DNA of 64,000 nt, from the NCBI RefSeq assembly GCF_000968375.1, contig NZ_CP009933.1:1674001-1738000 (forward strand), given 5' to 3'. Positions 1 through 8,406 of this stretch are shown in pieces. Positions within the stretch are counted from its first letter, which is position 1; each line of letters begins with the position of its first letter. The translations under genes and the position numbers were made by a program. Below the pieces are notes generated by a model, which saw only the letters and a list, made by a program, of their open reading frames with translations, did no database searches and was not told the origin of the DNA. The DNA comes from Clostridium scatologenes. Lineage in GTDB: Bacteria; Bacillota; Clostridia; Clostridiales; Clostridiaceae.

Positions 1-969
1 AGTCTCATCATAATATTCCTTTAATAAAGTTACATTTTTTATTTCACTAAGTAATTTATAAGCTCCTATATCTGAATAAAACATATTTTTGTCATTACTA
101 CCTTCTGATTTTATCACTTTTAAAGTTTTCAAAGCTTCTAAATAAGTTGTCTTTATTTCAGAAAATTCAGTATATGCACTTCCAACTGCTATACTCAAAT
201 TAATATCTAAAAAGTTCTTTTTACCATTTTCTCTTATACCCTCCAAAAGCTTTTCTAAATTAATAAGCTTATCTTTTTCATTTATCATAAGAAAAACTAC
301 AGATTCATTTTCTAAAAGGCTAATAGGTTGAAATTTTGCATCCCAAATTGAGCTATTAACGCATCTTAAAAAGCTACTTTTCATATGTAGTATACTTTGT
401 TCATCCTTAACATTTTTAGAAGATAAATATTCTTGAAATCGATCTATTGATACAATAATTATTCTAAATGATTTAAATGAAGCATAACCGGAATCTGAAA
501 GCCTTTTTGTAAAATCTTCATAATTTACTTTATCTGATATTATATTCTTTAATAAATTTTCATAAGGAAGCTTTTCTAAATATAATTTTACTATATGATT
601 GCAAATAACCTTAGTAACTTCTGATAAACTAATCTTCCATGGAATTTCAAAAACAGGGAAATCATTTTCATCAGATATTCTCTTTATATAATCAGGTACC
701 CTTGAAAAATATTTTCCAACATTCACAATTAATCCTGCTGCATGCTTTTTTATTAATCCGTTTATTAATTCAATAAATCCATTCCTATTATCAAAAATTG
801 CTACCCCTGTAAGTATTATTAATTCATCACTTTTTGCATAACTCACTATATCAGGAGTTTCCATAATATGTACCCATTTTACCCTTCTAAAAATGCCTTT
901 GTTTCCACTTACTAATTTTAAATCCTTTAATTCTGGCAAGTTTATTAACTGATCAAATGTAACCTCCAT
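1..969 (-). CDS. PucR/CdaR-family transcriptional regulator (C-terminus off the left edge)
   Basis: The reading frame stays open from an ATG at 969 to base 1, giving 323 residues with no stop, so the gene is cut by the window edge. The ATG is preceded by a GGGGGAGAG ribosome binding site. Residues 3-125 look like the PucR sensory domain (VKWVHIMETPD, then SDELIILTG), and the part near the edge (FYSDIGAYKLL) matches the degenerate GGDEF-like linker of this family. The usual C-terminal helix-turn-helix should lie outside the window. Family members activate catabolic operons such as purine use; the target here is unknown. It lies downstream of, and on the same strand as, the two hotdog genes, but a terminator at 1122-1164 separates them. 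Confidence 0.85.
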   Translation of the reverse strand, partial: MEVTFDQLINLPELKDLKLVSGNKGIFRRVKWVHIMETPDIVSYAKSDELIILTGVAIFDNRNGFIELINGLIKKHAAGLIVNVGKYFSRVPDYIKRISDENDFPVFEIPWKISLSEVTKVICNHIVKLYLEKLPYENLLKNIISDKVNYEDFTKRLSDSGYASFKSFRIIIVSIDRFQEYLSSKNVKDEQSILHMKSSFLRCVNSSIWDAKFQPISLLENESVVFLMINEKDKLINLEKLLEGIRENGKKNFLDINLSIAVGSAYTEFSEIKTTYLEALKTLKVIKSEGSNDKNMFYSDIGAYKLLSEIKNVTLLKEYYDET

Positions 970-1121
970 AATTAACTCTCCCCCATCAAAGCCTATTTCG
1001 AACTTATTCAATTATATTTTAATGCTTTTATTCCCAAAAAGATATATTAATGGAATAAAATGTTTATATTGTTGTATAAGCCCATAAAATATTTATATTA
1101 AAAACTAAAAGAAATTATAAT

Positions 1122-1164
1122 AAAAATAGGGCTTAATACTGAATCAGTATCAAACCCTATTTTT
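1122..1164 (-). terminator. Rho-independent terminator of the hotdog gene pair
   Basis: Inverted arms AAAAATAGGG (1122-1131) and CCCTATTTTT (1155-1164), with further pairing inside the loop (ATACTGA/TCAGTAT), directly after the stop of the 1178-1582 gene. Read on the minus strand the stem ends in a T run. The rest of 970-1177 is AT-rich and should hold the promoter of the PucR gene. Confidence 0.75.
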
Positions 1165-1177
1165 ATTATTAATTGAA

Positions 1178-1582
1178 TTATTTTTCAGGTACTTCGTAAA
1201 TAGCTGTAGCTTCAACTGTCATAACAGGATTTTCATAAACATTTACAGCAGAATCCTGTCTTAACATTCTAGCATTTTCAGCTATTTTAAAAGCTCTTAA
1301 CTGTACTTTTCTTTTATTTCCACATTCTCCTATTATTCGTCCATCTACCTCTATAAAATCTCCTGCATAAGTAGGGAATGTATATCTAATTTCATCATAA
1401 CCTAAGCATGTACCCTCATTGCCATCACGCATAATCATTAGGTTAGTTGCAACATCACCCATTAATTCTACTGTATGTGAACCATTAACTAATTCACCTG
1501 CATAATGAGCTTCACCTGAAGACATTCGAGTACGTATCATAGTTTCATAATTTTTTTCTGGTTTAACAAATGTTTCTGGCAT
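1178..1582 (-). CDS. Hotdog-fold protein, 3-aminobutyryl-CoA / beta-alanyl-CoA ammonia-lyase-like
   Basis: A small single-domain protein of about 134 residues. The chosen start is the ATG at 1580-1582 (MPETFVKPEKN), because the GGAGGTG ribosome binding site overlaps the upstream GTG of the longer frame. It shares with the next gene the pattern GDVxTxL, DG, GYxxI, PxYxGDxIExxGRII and GNxxRK, so the two are paralogues. The family contains the CoA-dependent ammonia-lyases of lysine and beta-alanine fermentation. The other enzymes of lysine fermentation (kamA, kce, kdd) are not in the window. This copy is the more divergent of the pair. A generic hotdog thioesterase or dehydratase remains possible. 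Confidence 0.65.
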   Translation of the reverse strand: MPETFVKPEKNYETMIRTRMSSGEAHYAGELVNGSHTVELMGDVATNLMIMRDGNEGTCLGYDEIRYTFPTYAGDFIEVDGRIIGECGNKRKVQLRAFKIAENARMLRQDSAVNVYENPVMTVEATAIYEVPEK

Positions 1583-1608
1583 TATAAGCACCTCCTAATT
1601 TTATAATA

Positions 1609-2046
1609 TTATTCCCATTTGTTTTTTATAACACCCTCTGGTTGAACTCCCCTTTGGCAATTTTTCTTAACAACTAAAGTTCCTATTGCTCTTGCTACCA
1701 AAACTGGTGGGTCCAAAACATCAACATCATTTACTTTGGCATCGGGTTTTCCATTGCGTCTTGCTGGGGTAGCTACCTTATATGTTTCAAACTCACATTT
1801 ACGAGAAGAATTTCCAACTTTAATTATACGTCCATGACATTCAATATAATCTCCTTCGTAAACTGGTTTTAAAAATTCCACTTTTTCATATCCTGCAAAT
1901 AATGATTCATCTCCATCTTGAAGAACACAAAGTTCAGTTCCTACATCCCCATATATATCTAAATGTTTATTGGGTTTCATAACCCCTCCTAAATAATGTG
2001 TACTATCAGGATTTACCCTGTATCTAAGAATAGATTCTCTAACCAT
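1609..2046 (-). CDS. Beta-alanyl-CoA / 3-aminobutyryl-CoA ammonia-lyase-like hotdog protein
   Basis: About 145 residues from the ATG at 2044-2046 (MVRESILRYRV); GGAGGTG lies six bases before it, and the longer TTG-initiated frame overlaps that site. The protein has the features I associate with the beta-alanyl-CoA ammonia-lyase of Clostridium propionicum: a THYLGG segment near the N-terminus, YGDVGTELCVLQDGDESLFAGY, PVYEGDYIECHGRI, and a C-terminal NCQRG. Such enzymes add or remove ammonia from acrylyl-CoA or crotonyl-CoA in amino-acid fermentation. It is first in a two-gene operon, 26 bases before its paralogue. The substrate is inferred from family resemblance only. Confidence 0.7.
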   Translation of the reverse strand: MVRESILRYRVNPDSTHYLGGVMKPNKHLDIYGDVGTELCVLQDGDESLFAGYEKVEFLKPVYEGDYIECHGRIIKVGNSSRKCEFETYKVATPARRNGKPDAKVNDVDVLDPPVLVARAIGTLVVKKNCQRGVQPEGVIKNKWE

Positions 2047-2244
2047 AAAAAACACCTCCAAAACATTTTATAGTAATATAAAATCTAATTTATTTATATG
2101 CCTTAATTTTTAATTAATGTATCTTCCTTTCATGATTATAATAACATCTTATTAAATTGAAATATATGTATTAAGTTAACAATCTTTTTGGGCTTTTTTA
2201 CTATAAATAATTAACAATAAAATATGCATTAATGATACATTTCA

Positions 2245-3432
2245 TTAATTGATGTTATTTTCAGAATTTATTGAGCTTAATTTTTCAATCACAACGAATT
2301 GACCTCTATTAATAGAACTTAAATAGAAAGGTATTTTCGTATCACCAAGCTTATCTACAGAAAAACCATCTATTATTCCTGTAAAATTATTATTTTTTAA
2401 AATTTCTTCTTTTAAGTCCTTTTTCTTTCCTTCAGTACTTTTAAGAGCTTCTATAAGCATTGAAGAAGCCTCATAACCAAAAGCAGCTCCAAATGAAGGT
2501 TCACTTCCAAATCTGGTTTTATAGTTATTTTGGAAATCTTTAAAAGCTTGAGATTTATCATTAGGAACATAACATTGTTCAACCTTCATTCCTTCAACTG
2601 CTGTACCGCCATTAACAATTAAAGTTGGTGTTTGTGCCCAAGAGGAAGCATATAATGGAAATGACAAATTCATAGATCTAATTTTTTGAGCAATCATAGC
2701 TGTGTCAATATCTGATGCAATTATAAGTATACCTTGTATTTTACTACCATTTAATTTAGATAATAATGATGAAAAATCTGATTGCTTCTTAGATGAAAAG
2801 CTAATTTCTCCATTTATGTTACCACCTAAAGATTTAAACTTATTTTCAAAAATTTCCATATAATCCTCTGAATATGCTTTATTATCTGTATCATAAATTA
2901 TGGACATTTGCTTTATATTATTCTTTTTATAAATATATTCTGCAAAAGCTTTTGAGCTTTCGTTAAAGGAAGGATACACATGAAAAAAATAATCATCTAT
3001 ACCAGCTAATTTTGGAGTAGATACTGTTGGTCCTATCATTATTTCTTTATCATCATTTGCCATTTTAACACCTGCTAAAGTTTGTTCACTAGTAGAATGT
3101 CCGATAATAGCAACAGCACCTAATTTAATGAGATCTGAATCCATTTTTTGTGCCTGTTCTGGTATTCCAAGATCATCACGTATCATTAATTGTACCTTTT
3201 TCCCATTAATACCGCCTGATGCATTAATTTTTTCAACCGCAAGCTGAACTCCATTTCTCTCTTGTATCCCAATTTCAGACTGTTTACCTGTAAGTTGAGC
3301 ATCAAAACCAATAATTATAGGTTTTTTACTTGTTGTTTTCATAAAAACAATCCATACTGTAAAAACAAATAAAAGTATACAAATGGATGTAACCAACAAT
3401 CTCCTAACAAACTTTTGTTTCTTAATACCCAT
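2245..3432 (-). CDS. Membrane-anchored periplasmic-binding-protein type 1 (branched-chain amino-acid ABC type), orphan
   Basis: 395 residues from an ATG behind a GGGGGA site. Residues 11-31 form one hydrophobic segment without a lipobox cysteine, so the protein is probably held by an uncleaved anchor. The rest is a LivJ/K-like two-lobed binding domain (IIGFDAQLTGKQSEIG, NGVQLAVEKINASGGINGKKV, AAFGYEASSMLIEAL). Family members bind leucine-type amino acids, amides or other small molecules outside the cell. No permease or ATPase of that class is encoded nearby, so it either serves a transporter elsewhere or acts as a sensor. It is transcribed alone, upstream of the hotdog pair. Confidence 0.8.
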   Translation of the reverse strand: MGIKKQKFVRRLLVTSICILLFVFTVWIVFMKTTSKKPIIIGFDAQLTGKQSEIGIQERNGVQLAVEKINASGGINGKKVQLMIRDDLGIPEQAQKMDSDLIKLGAVAIIGHSTSEQTLAGVKMANDDKEIMIGPTVSTPKLAGIDDYFFHVYPSFNESSKAFAEYIYKKNNIKQMSIIYDTDNKAYSEDYMEIFENKFKSLGGNINGEISFSSKKQSDFSSLLSKLNGSKIQGILIIASDIDTAMIAQKIRSMNLSFPLYASSWAQTPTLIVNGGTAVEGMKVEQCYVPNDKSQAFKDFQNNYKTRFGSEPSFGAAFGYEASSMLIEALKSTEGKKKDLKEEILKNNNFTGIIDGFSVDKLGDTKIPFYLSSINRGQFVVIEKLSSINSENNIN

Positions 3433-3545
3433 TTAAGCATCCCCCTTAACCAGTATAATATTTTTACATTAATTTAAATTTTTTCCATAAAAATATTATA
3501 CTTCAATTTCACGAATACTTAAATAACTTTTTTATTTTTTGCTAT

Positions 3546-3593
3546 AAAACACCCTGTAAAATACTTTATATAAGTAAATTTGCAGGGTGTTTT
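3546..3593 (-). terminator. Terminator of the ECF/nucleoside operon
   Basis: Arms AAACACCCTG (about 3547-3556) and CAGGGTGTTT (about 3583-3592), immediately after the last gene of the operon that ends at 3598. The minus-strand stem ends in GTTTTAT. Confidence 0.7.
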
Positions 3594-3597
3594 AATA

Positions 3598-4404
3598 TTA
3601 CGAAATGCTTTTTTTGTATTTTACAAATTCATTAACAGTTAAGAACGTTTCACTAAAACCTAACTTTTTACAAAACTTAGTTATATGAGGTGCTTCTAAA
3701 TATGCTTTCTTAAGCTCCTCTTCTCTTGAAAAAATCTCTCTTGTTGTGCCATCCATTAACATTTCTCCTTGAGCAAACACAACAACTCTTTCAAAACATT
3801 CTGCTACAAAGTCCATATCATGAATTATGGTTATAACAAGTTTATTTTTTTCTCTCAATTTTAATATTATATTTTTAATTTTTTCTCTTCCTTCATAATC
3901 TTGCGCAATTGTTGGTTCATCAAATATTATAATATCTGTATTCATAGAAACTATTGAAGCTATACTTATAAGTTTTCTTTCAGATAAGCTTAAATCATAA
4001 GGATTGCTGTGTTCTAAATGCTCCAATCCTACCATTTTTAAAGCATCCATGGAATTTTTATAAGCTTCTTCTCTACTTTGTCCAATATTTAATGCTCCAA
4101 ACATAACTTCATCTATTACTTTATTTTTAAATATTTGATCATTAGGATTTTGAAAAACCAATCCTATTTTTGATGATAAGCTGGCTACAGTTGCTTCTTT
4201 AGTGTTTATACCTTCTATGAGTATTTCACCTTCTAAGGGCTTTAAAAGACCTTTTAACAATTTAACAAAGGTAGTTTTTCCTGCTCCATTTTGACCAATT
4301 ATAGCTGTGCTTCTATTGTCCAACTCTAAATTTATACCTTTTAAAATTTCCTCTTCCTTGCTATATGAAAAATGAAGATCTTTAACTTCAATTTTTTTAT
4401 TCAT
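3598..4404 (-). CDS. ECF transporter ATPase with altered signature motif (EcfA-type)
   Basis: 268 residues. Walker A is GQNGAGKTT (about residues 37-45), the Q-loop is VFQNP, Walker B is IIIFDEPT and the switch histidine lies in TIIHDMDF. The ABC signature reads LSLSERK in place of LSGGQ or the related LSKGE, which suggests that one of the two ATP sites in the heterodimer is weak. The start codon lies inside the preceding gene (shared ATGAATAA, 8-base overlap), so the two ATPases are translationally coupled. With the neighbouring ATPase and EcfT it should form the energising module of an energy-coupling-factor importer. It is the last gene of the operon. Confidence 0.85.
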   Translation of the reverse strand: MNKKIEVKDLHFSYSKEEEILKGINLELDNRSTAIIGQNGAGKTTFVKLLKGLLKPLEGEILIEGINTKEATVASLSSKIGLVFQNPNDQIFKNKVIDEVMFGALNIGQSREEAYKNSMDALKMVGLEHLEHSNPYDLSLSERKLISIASIVSMNTDIIIFDEPTIAQDYEGREKIKNIILKLREKNKLVITIIHDMDFVAECFERVVVFAQGEMLMDGTTREIFSREEELKKAYLEAPHITKFCKKLGFSETFLTVNEFVKYKKSIS

Positions 4405-5242
4405 TTGAATTCACCACCAAATCATAAGCTTCCTCTAAGGTTGCTGGATATAATCCAGTTTTAGGATTTATTATAGATAATTCTTTGCACATTTCTGTAT
4501 AGGAAGGTTCTTTAACACCATAACTTCTTAAATCTTCTCTTGAAAAAACTTTTTCTGGTATATCAAAATCTATTAACTTTCCTTCACTTAAGAGCATTAT
4601 TCTATCAGAATATTTAGCTATCTTCTCAATTTTATGCTCTACCATTATTACAGTCATGCCTTCCTTGCTTAATTTATGAACTGATTTAAATACTTCTTCT
4701 GAACCTTCTGGGTCAAGCTGTGATGTAGGTTCATCTAAAACTATTATATCTGGCTTCATTGCTATTATACTGGCAATTGCCATTCTTTGCATCTGCCCAC
4801 CTGATAATGCAAAGGGATTTCTATCCTTAAATTTTTCTATAGATAAAAGCTTTAAAGAATAATCTATTCTCTCTTTCATTTCTTCTCTTGAAAGCCCCAT
4901 ATTTTCAAGTCCAAAGGCAATTTCTTCATATACAGTAAGTTTAGAACCTGTAACTTGGGTAAAAGGATTTTGAAAAACTATGCCAACCTTTAAAGATAAA
5001 TCACTTATAGGAGTTTTTCTCACTTCTAATCCATCAATTAATACTTTTCCTCCATAGCCACCAAAGAAGAAATTAGGTACTAACCCAGTCAATGCCTGAC
5101 ATAAAGTTGATTTTCCTGCACCATTTCTTCCTACAATACCTATAAACTCTCCTTCTTCTATTTCAAATGATACACCCTTAAGCGCTAAATCCTTTGAAAG
5201 AGGATATTTATATTTTAAATTTTCTACTACTATTTTCTTCAT
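4397..5242 (-). CDS. ECF transporter ATPase (EcfA-type, canonical)
   Basis: About 281 residues from the ATG at 5240-5242. I prefer it to the longer frame because GGAGGGTAGC lies just before it inside the end of ecfT, and the start overlaps the ecfT stop as ATGA. Motifs are complete: Walker A GRNGAGKST, Q-loop FQNP, signature LSGGQMQR, Walker B IIVLDEPTSQLDPEG and switch VEHKIEK. It pairs with the following ATPase to drive EcfT and the S component. The 4-base overlap upstream and 8-base overlap downstream indicate tight translational coupling and fixed stoichiometry. Confidence 0.9.
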   Translation of the reverse strand: MKKIVVENLKYKYPLSKDLALKGVSFEIEEGEFIGIVGRNGAGKSTLCQALTGLVPNFFFGGYGGKVLIDGLEVRKTPISDLSLKVGIVFQNPFTQVTGSKLTVYEEIAFGLENMGLSREEMKERIDYSLKLLSIEKFKDRNPFALSGGQMQRMAIASIIAMKPDIIVLDEPTSQLDPEGSEEVFKSVHKLSKEGMTVIMVEHKIEKIAKYSDRIMLLSEGKLIDFDIPEKVFSREDLRSYGVKEPSYTEMCKELSIINPKTGLYPATLEEAYDLVVNSNE

Positions 5243-6006
5243 AAAGCTACCCTCCATACTACTGCTGCAGCTATGATCAAAATCATACATATTCTAAAAA
5301 ATCCATTGAACTTAGGATAAGTTATATCATTTAAAAAGCTCTTTTTTCCATTTGAAGAAAATCCTCTTACTTCTAAAGCCATAGCTCTTTCTCTAGTTGC
5401 TATTAATGAATTCATAACCACAGGACCTATGAGAGGAAAAAATGCCTTTAGTCTAACTATAAGTTTTCCTTCTGTTTCCATACCTCTTGACTTTTGAGCA
5501 TCCATTATAGTTCCCATAGTTGATGTCATCTGGGGAATTATTTGTAAAACAGAACTCAAAACATATCCTATTTTTGGTGATAATCCTTTTTTTACAAGTT
5601 CTTCTATTAAATCAGAAGGTTTAGTAGTTAAAATTAGTATTGCAAAAGCACAAAGTATATTGATTACTCTAAAACATATAAGAATAGCATGGGATAAACC
5701 TTCTTTGTAAAAATTCAACTTTCCTAAAGTAAATGCAACATTTTTATTTTCTTGAAAAAATAACCCTTGAATTATGACTATTGATATGAGAATAAGCAAA
5801 CTAAAATTTATAAGCGGAATAACCTTTTTAAAAACTTTAGCAAAAGCTATTAATATAAAACTTACTATTATACAAGCTAAAGCTGACATTTTACCTGGAA
5901 TTATTATAGCAACAGCTATAACTGTAATTATATATAAAATTTTATTAATAGGATCCATGTTATGTACAAAACTATTTCCTTCTGTATATAAACTTAAATT
6001 TTTCAT
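5239..6006 (-). CDS. ecfT: ECF transporter transmembrane scaffold EcfT
   Basis: 255 residues with five or six hydrophobic helices and the two coupling motifs of EcfT proteins in the cytoplasmic arm: AQKSRGME and ALEVRGFSS. These arginine-glycine motifs contact the ATPase grooves. The ribosome binding site GAGGTGG precedes the ATG. The gene lies 24 bases after the S-component gene and overlaps the next ATPase by 4 bases. Because the module sits in an operon with one S component, it is probably dedicated (group I) and not shared among many S components. Confidence 0.88.
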   Translation of the reverse strand: MKNLSLYTEGNSFVHNMDPINKILYIITVIAVAIIIPGKMSALACIIVSFILIAFAKVFKKVIPLINFSLLILISIVIIQGLFFQENKNVAFTLGKLNFYKEGLSHAILICFRVINILCAFAILILTTKPSDLIEELVKKGLSPKIGYVLSSVLQIIPQMTSTMGTIMDAQKSRGMETEGKLIVRLKAFFPLIGPVVMNSLIATRERAMALEVRGFSSNGKKSFLNDITYPKFNGFFRICMILIIAAAVVWRVAL

Positions 6007-6030
6007 GTGACCACCTCACCTTAAAAATGA

Positions 6031-6633
6031 CTAATCCAAGTCATAAACTTCATTATTTTGATATAAAACTGTAAGAGCCTTTGGAAGTCCCTTAAATATA
6101 GAATAACTTATTAAAACTGTAGCTATTTTATCTGGAATATCTACTGCCAGCTCATCTATAAATGAAGCTATCCAAATTGGTTGACCTTTAGCTGTTAAAA
6201 TTGCATATAAAGCATCTCCCCATATGTTTCCTGTTTGTCCACCCCAAAATGCTATATTTATTGGCGTAGATACACATGCTGCTACTAAAGCTACAATTAT
6301 TCCTGCAATTACTGCTGTAAATGCATTTTTTACAAAACCTTTATAGCTTAAAAAACCTAAAACAAGCCCCACTGAAATAGATGTTAAAGCATATATAAAT
6401 GATATAGGGTCCATAGTCAATCCATAAATAACATTGTTAATGGCACCACTTATAGCACCAACCACTGGACCAGCCAATATACTAGCAAGCATAGTTCCTA
6501 TAGCATCCAGCCATAGTGGCAATTTTAATATTCCTGCAAAAAGTTTACCTATGTAATTTATACCTACTGCTGCTGGTATTAAAACTAAAGATGTAGTTGA
6601 AAGCTTTAAAGACCATCCCTTATTTTTACTCAT
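6031..6633 (-). CDS. ECF transporter substrate-binding S component, putative nucleoside/base specificity
   Basis: 200 residues, strongly hydrophobic, with about six membrane helices and small-residue-rich segments (AAVGINYIGKLFAGILKLPLWLDAIGTM, split here as one helix and loop) typical of ECF S components. GGAGGTG precedes the ATG. I cannot place it in a named S family (it is not obviously RibU, ThiT, BioY or FolT). Its position between a nucleoside phosphorylase gene (14-base gap) and the EcfT-ATPase genes points to a nucleoside, nucleobase or related compound. That assignment is inference from context. Confidence 0.75.
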   Translation of the reverse strand: MSKNKGWSLKLSTTSLVLIPAAVGINYIGKLFAGILKLPLWLDAIGTMLASILAGPVVGAISGAINNVIYGLTMDPISFIYALTSISVGLVLGFLSYKGFVKNAFTAVIAGIIVALVAACVSTPINIAFWGGQTGNIWGDALYAILTAKGQPIWIASFIDELAVDIPDKIATVLISYSIFKGLPKALTVLYQNNEVYDLD

Positions 6634-6647
6634 AATATCACCTCCAT

Positions 6648-7391
6648 TTAATTTTTATTACTATAAGCATAAATTGCTTCAAGTGCTGTCAATATTTCTT
6701 TTTTCTCTCCATCTAAAGTGCCATTTTCTCCATCAACATAACCATTTATGTCTTCTTCCAAATTGCCATCAAATTCTACTACTACATTTAAAATTGATGC
6801 AGTTTTTAATCCCCTTAACCCTCCTATTACAAATAATGCTGCACTTTCCATATCAGCACCTAAAACTCTTTTTTTACTCCAGTAGTTATCTATATTTTCT
6901 TCCTCATCAGTATAAAAACTGTCATGACTTCTTGTTATGCCTACATGGTAAGGAAAACCTTTCTTTTGTGCACTATCAATGATATTGAATAAAAGTTCAG
7001 TATCAGGTACTGCTGGATATTTTTCTTCAACATAAGCTCTTGAAGCCCCTTCATCCCTCACTATTCCATTAGGTATAATAAGATCTCCTATTTTTATTCC
7101 ATTTTGTGTAGCTCCACAGCTTCCAATTCTGATTAAAACTTCAAGACCTATATTTTTAAGTTCCTCTACAGCTATACCTGTAGATGCTCCTCCCATTCCT
7201 GTAGACATGGCAAGTATCTTTATTCCTTTATAATATCCTACTAAAGATTTATATTCACGATTAAATTCTACTTCTTCTACATCTTCTAAAAATTCTGCTA
7301 TTCTGTCTACTCTTTTAGGATCTCCTGGAAGTATAGCATATTTTACTTCTAAGCCATTTGAACATCTTATATGTGGTTGAATAACTGTCAT
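6648..7391 (-). CDS. Nucleoside phosphorylase, uridine-phosphorylase-like (NP-I family)
   Basis: 247 residues behind a GGAGG site. Family landmarks are GDPKRVDRIAEFL near the N-terminus, STGMGGASTGIAVEEL, the phosphate-site RIGSCGA, and ADMESAALF, which carries the ribose-binding glutamate. These cytosolic enzymes split a nucleoside with phosphate into base and (deoxy)ribose-1-phosphate. I cannot decide between uridine and purine nucleosides from sequence alone. It is second in the operon, after a Crp/Fnr regulator and before the ECF importer genes, consistent with import followed by phosphorolysis. Confidence 0.85.
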   Translation of the reverse strand: MTVIQPHIRCSNGLEVKYAILPGDPKRVDRIAEFLEDVEEVEFNREYKSLVGYYKGIKILAMSTGMGGASTGIAVEELKNIGLEVLIRIGSCGATQNGIKIGDLIIPNGIVRDEGASRAYVEEKYPAVPDTELLFNIIDSAQKKGFPYHVGITRSHDSFYTDEEENIDNYWSKKRVLGADMESAALFVIGGLRGLKTASILNVVVEFDGNLEEDINGYVDGENGTLDGEKKEILTALEAIYAYSNKN

Positions 7392-7406
7392 AAATAAGCC
7401 TCCATT

Positions 7407-8084
7407 TTAAATATTCTTCTTTGTTAAATTTTTTAGTTTATCTAAATCTTTAATGAAAACTTGAGAATTGGTTATTTCAAGGATACCTTCTTTTCTAAAT
7501 TCCATAAAAGTTCTATTTAAGCTTCTTTTTGTTACTGCCAATTGTGCAGCTAAAGTATCCTTATCTATTTTTATATTGGTTTTAGAGCTTTTACTATATT
7601 CTTCTAAAAGATAGTTGCATATTCTTTCTCTCAATGTATATAGGGTATCTTCTGCTGATTTTAGTGAAAGATTGTAAAATGCAAAACTCATCTGTTCTGT
7701 AATATATCTGGATATATTTTTGTCCATGTCATACCATTTTAAAAAATGTTCTCTTTTTAAAGCTAAAAGCTTAATATCTGTTATCGCTTCAATAGAACAG
7801 CTAAAAGGAATGTTATTGAATATTTCCAATTCGCCAATAAAATTACCCTTTGTATATATGGATTGAGAATATCTTTTACCATTATGAGACATAATGAAAA
7901 TATTGGCTTCTCCTTCAATTATTATAAAGAAGTATGGATATATCTCCCCCTGCTTCAAAAACATTTTTCCTTTTTTATATTTGAATATTTCCCACTGCTT
8001 AAGTATTTCATAAGGACATGACTTTAAAATATTGTAAACAGCTTTTTCCTTTTCAATAACCTCTACTACCTTTAAAATGCTCAT
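7407..8084 (-). CDS. Crp/Fnr-family transcriptional regulator
   Basis: 225 residues. An N-terminal cyclic-nucleotide-binding-type barrel (about residues 15-135: MFLKQGEIYPYFFIIIEGEANIF split over two strands, then GNFIGELEIFNN) is followed by a C-terminal winged helix (KDTLAAQLAVTKRSLNRTFMEFRKEGIL). There is no N-terminal cysteine cluster like that of FNR, so oxygen sensing through Fe-S is unlikely. It is first in the ECF/nucleoside operon (15-base gap) and probably controls it. A perfect 12-bp palindrome 48-59 bases upstream of its start is a candidate site. The effector is unknown; a nucleoside or nucleotide would fit. Confidence 0.85.
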   Translation of the reverse strand: MSILKVVEVIEKEKAVYNILKSCPYEILKQWEIFKYKKGKMFLKQGEIYPYFFIIIEGEANIFIMSHNGKRYSQSIYTKGNFIGELEIFNNIPFSCSIEAITDIKLLALKREHFLKWYDMDKNISRYITEQMSFAFYNLSLKSAEDTLYTLRERICNYLLEEYSKSSKTNIKIDKDTLAAQLAVTKRSLNRTFMEFRKEGILEITNSQVFIKDLDKLKNLTKKNI

Positions 8085-8131
8085 CTCTCGTTCTCCTTTA
8101 TAATAATAATATAATTAAACCTTTACATACA

Positions 8132-8143
8132 GGACATATGTCC
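8132..8143. promoter_or_regulatory. Palindromic operator GGACATATGTCC before the Crp/Fnr operon
   Basis: A perfect 12-bp palindrome. On the minus strand a TATAAT (complement of 8155-8160) lies directly before it, so the palindrome would cover about +1 to +20 of the transcript. That position suits a repressor or autoregulation. The -35 region is poor (GTTTAT at 17 bp). Confidence 0.5.
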
Positions 8144-8365
8144 CATTTAAAATTATAGCAATGATTTTAAATAAATAAACTGATAAAAATTCAAGACAAA
8201 CTTCCTAAATCATAAAATAAGCATAGTATAATTAATATTTTAAAGTTTATAAATCACTCATATTAATTATCAATGTGATGAATATACATATTAATGAATT
8301 AATTATGATATTCTACATATATAAATATATACAATTAATTGTAGTATAATTTATACTTGCAACTT

Positions 8366-8406
8366 AAAAAGCTATGGAATATATAACTTATTAATTCCAT
8401 AGCTTT
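8366..8406 (-). terminator. Terminator of the REC-GGDEF gene
   Basis: Perfect arms AAAGCTATGGAAT (8368-8380) and ATTCCATAGCTTT (8394-8406), followed on the minus strand by a T run (8366-8370). Confidence 0.85.

Noticed and set aside
2047..2061. Five-residue N-terminal extension of the second hotdog protein
   Set aside because: Its TTG start overlaps the GGAGGTG that serves the ATG at 2046.
5774..6010. A plus-strand gene antisense to ecfT
   Set aside because: No ribosome binding site, composition typical of an antisense frame of a membrane protein, and it lies wholly inside a well-supported gene.
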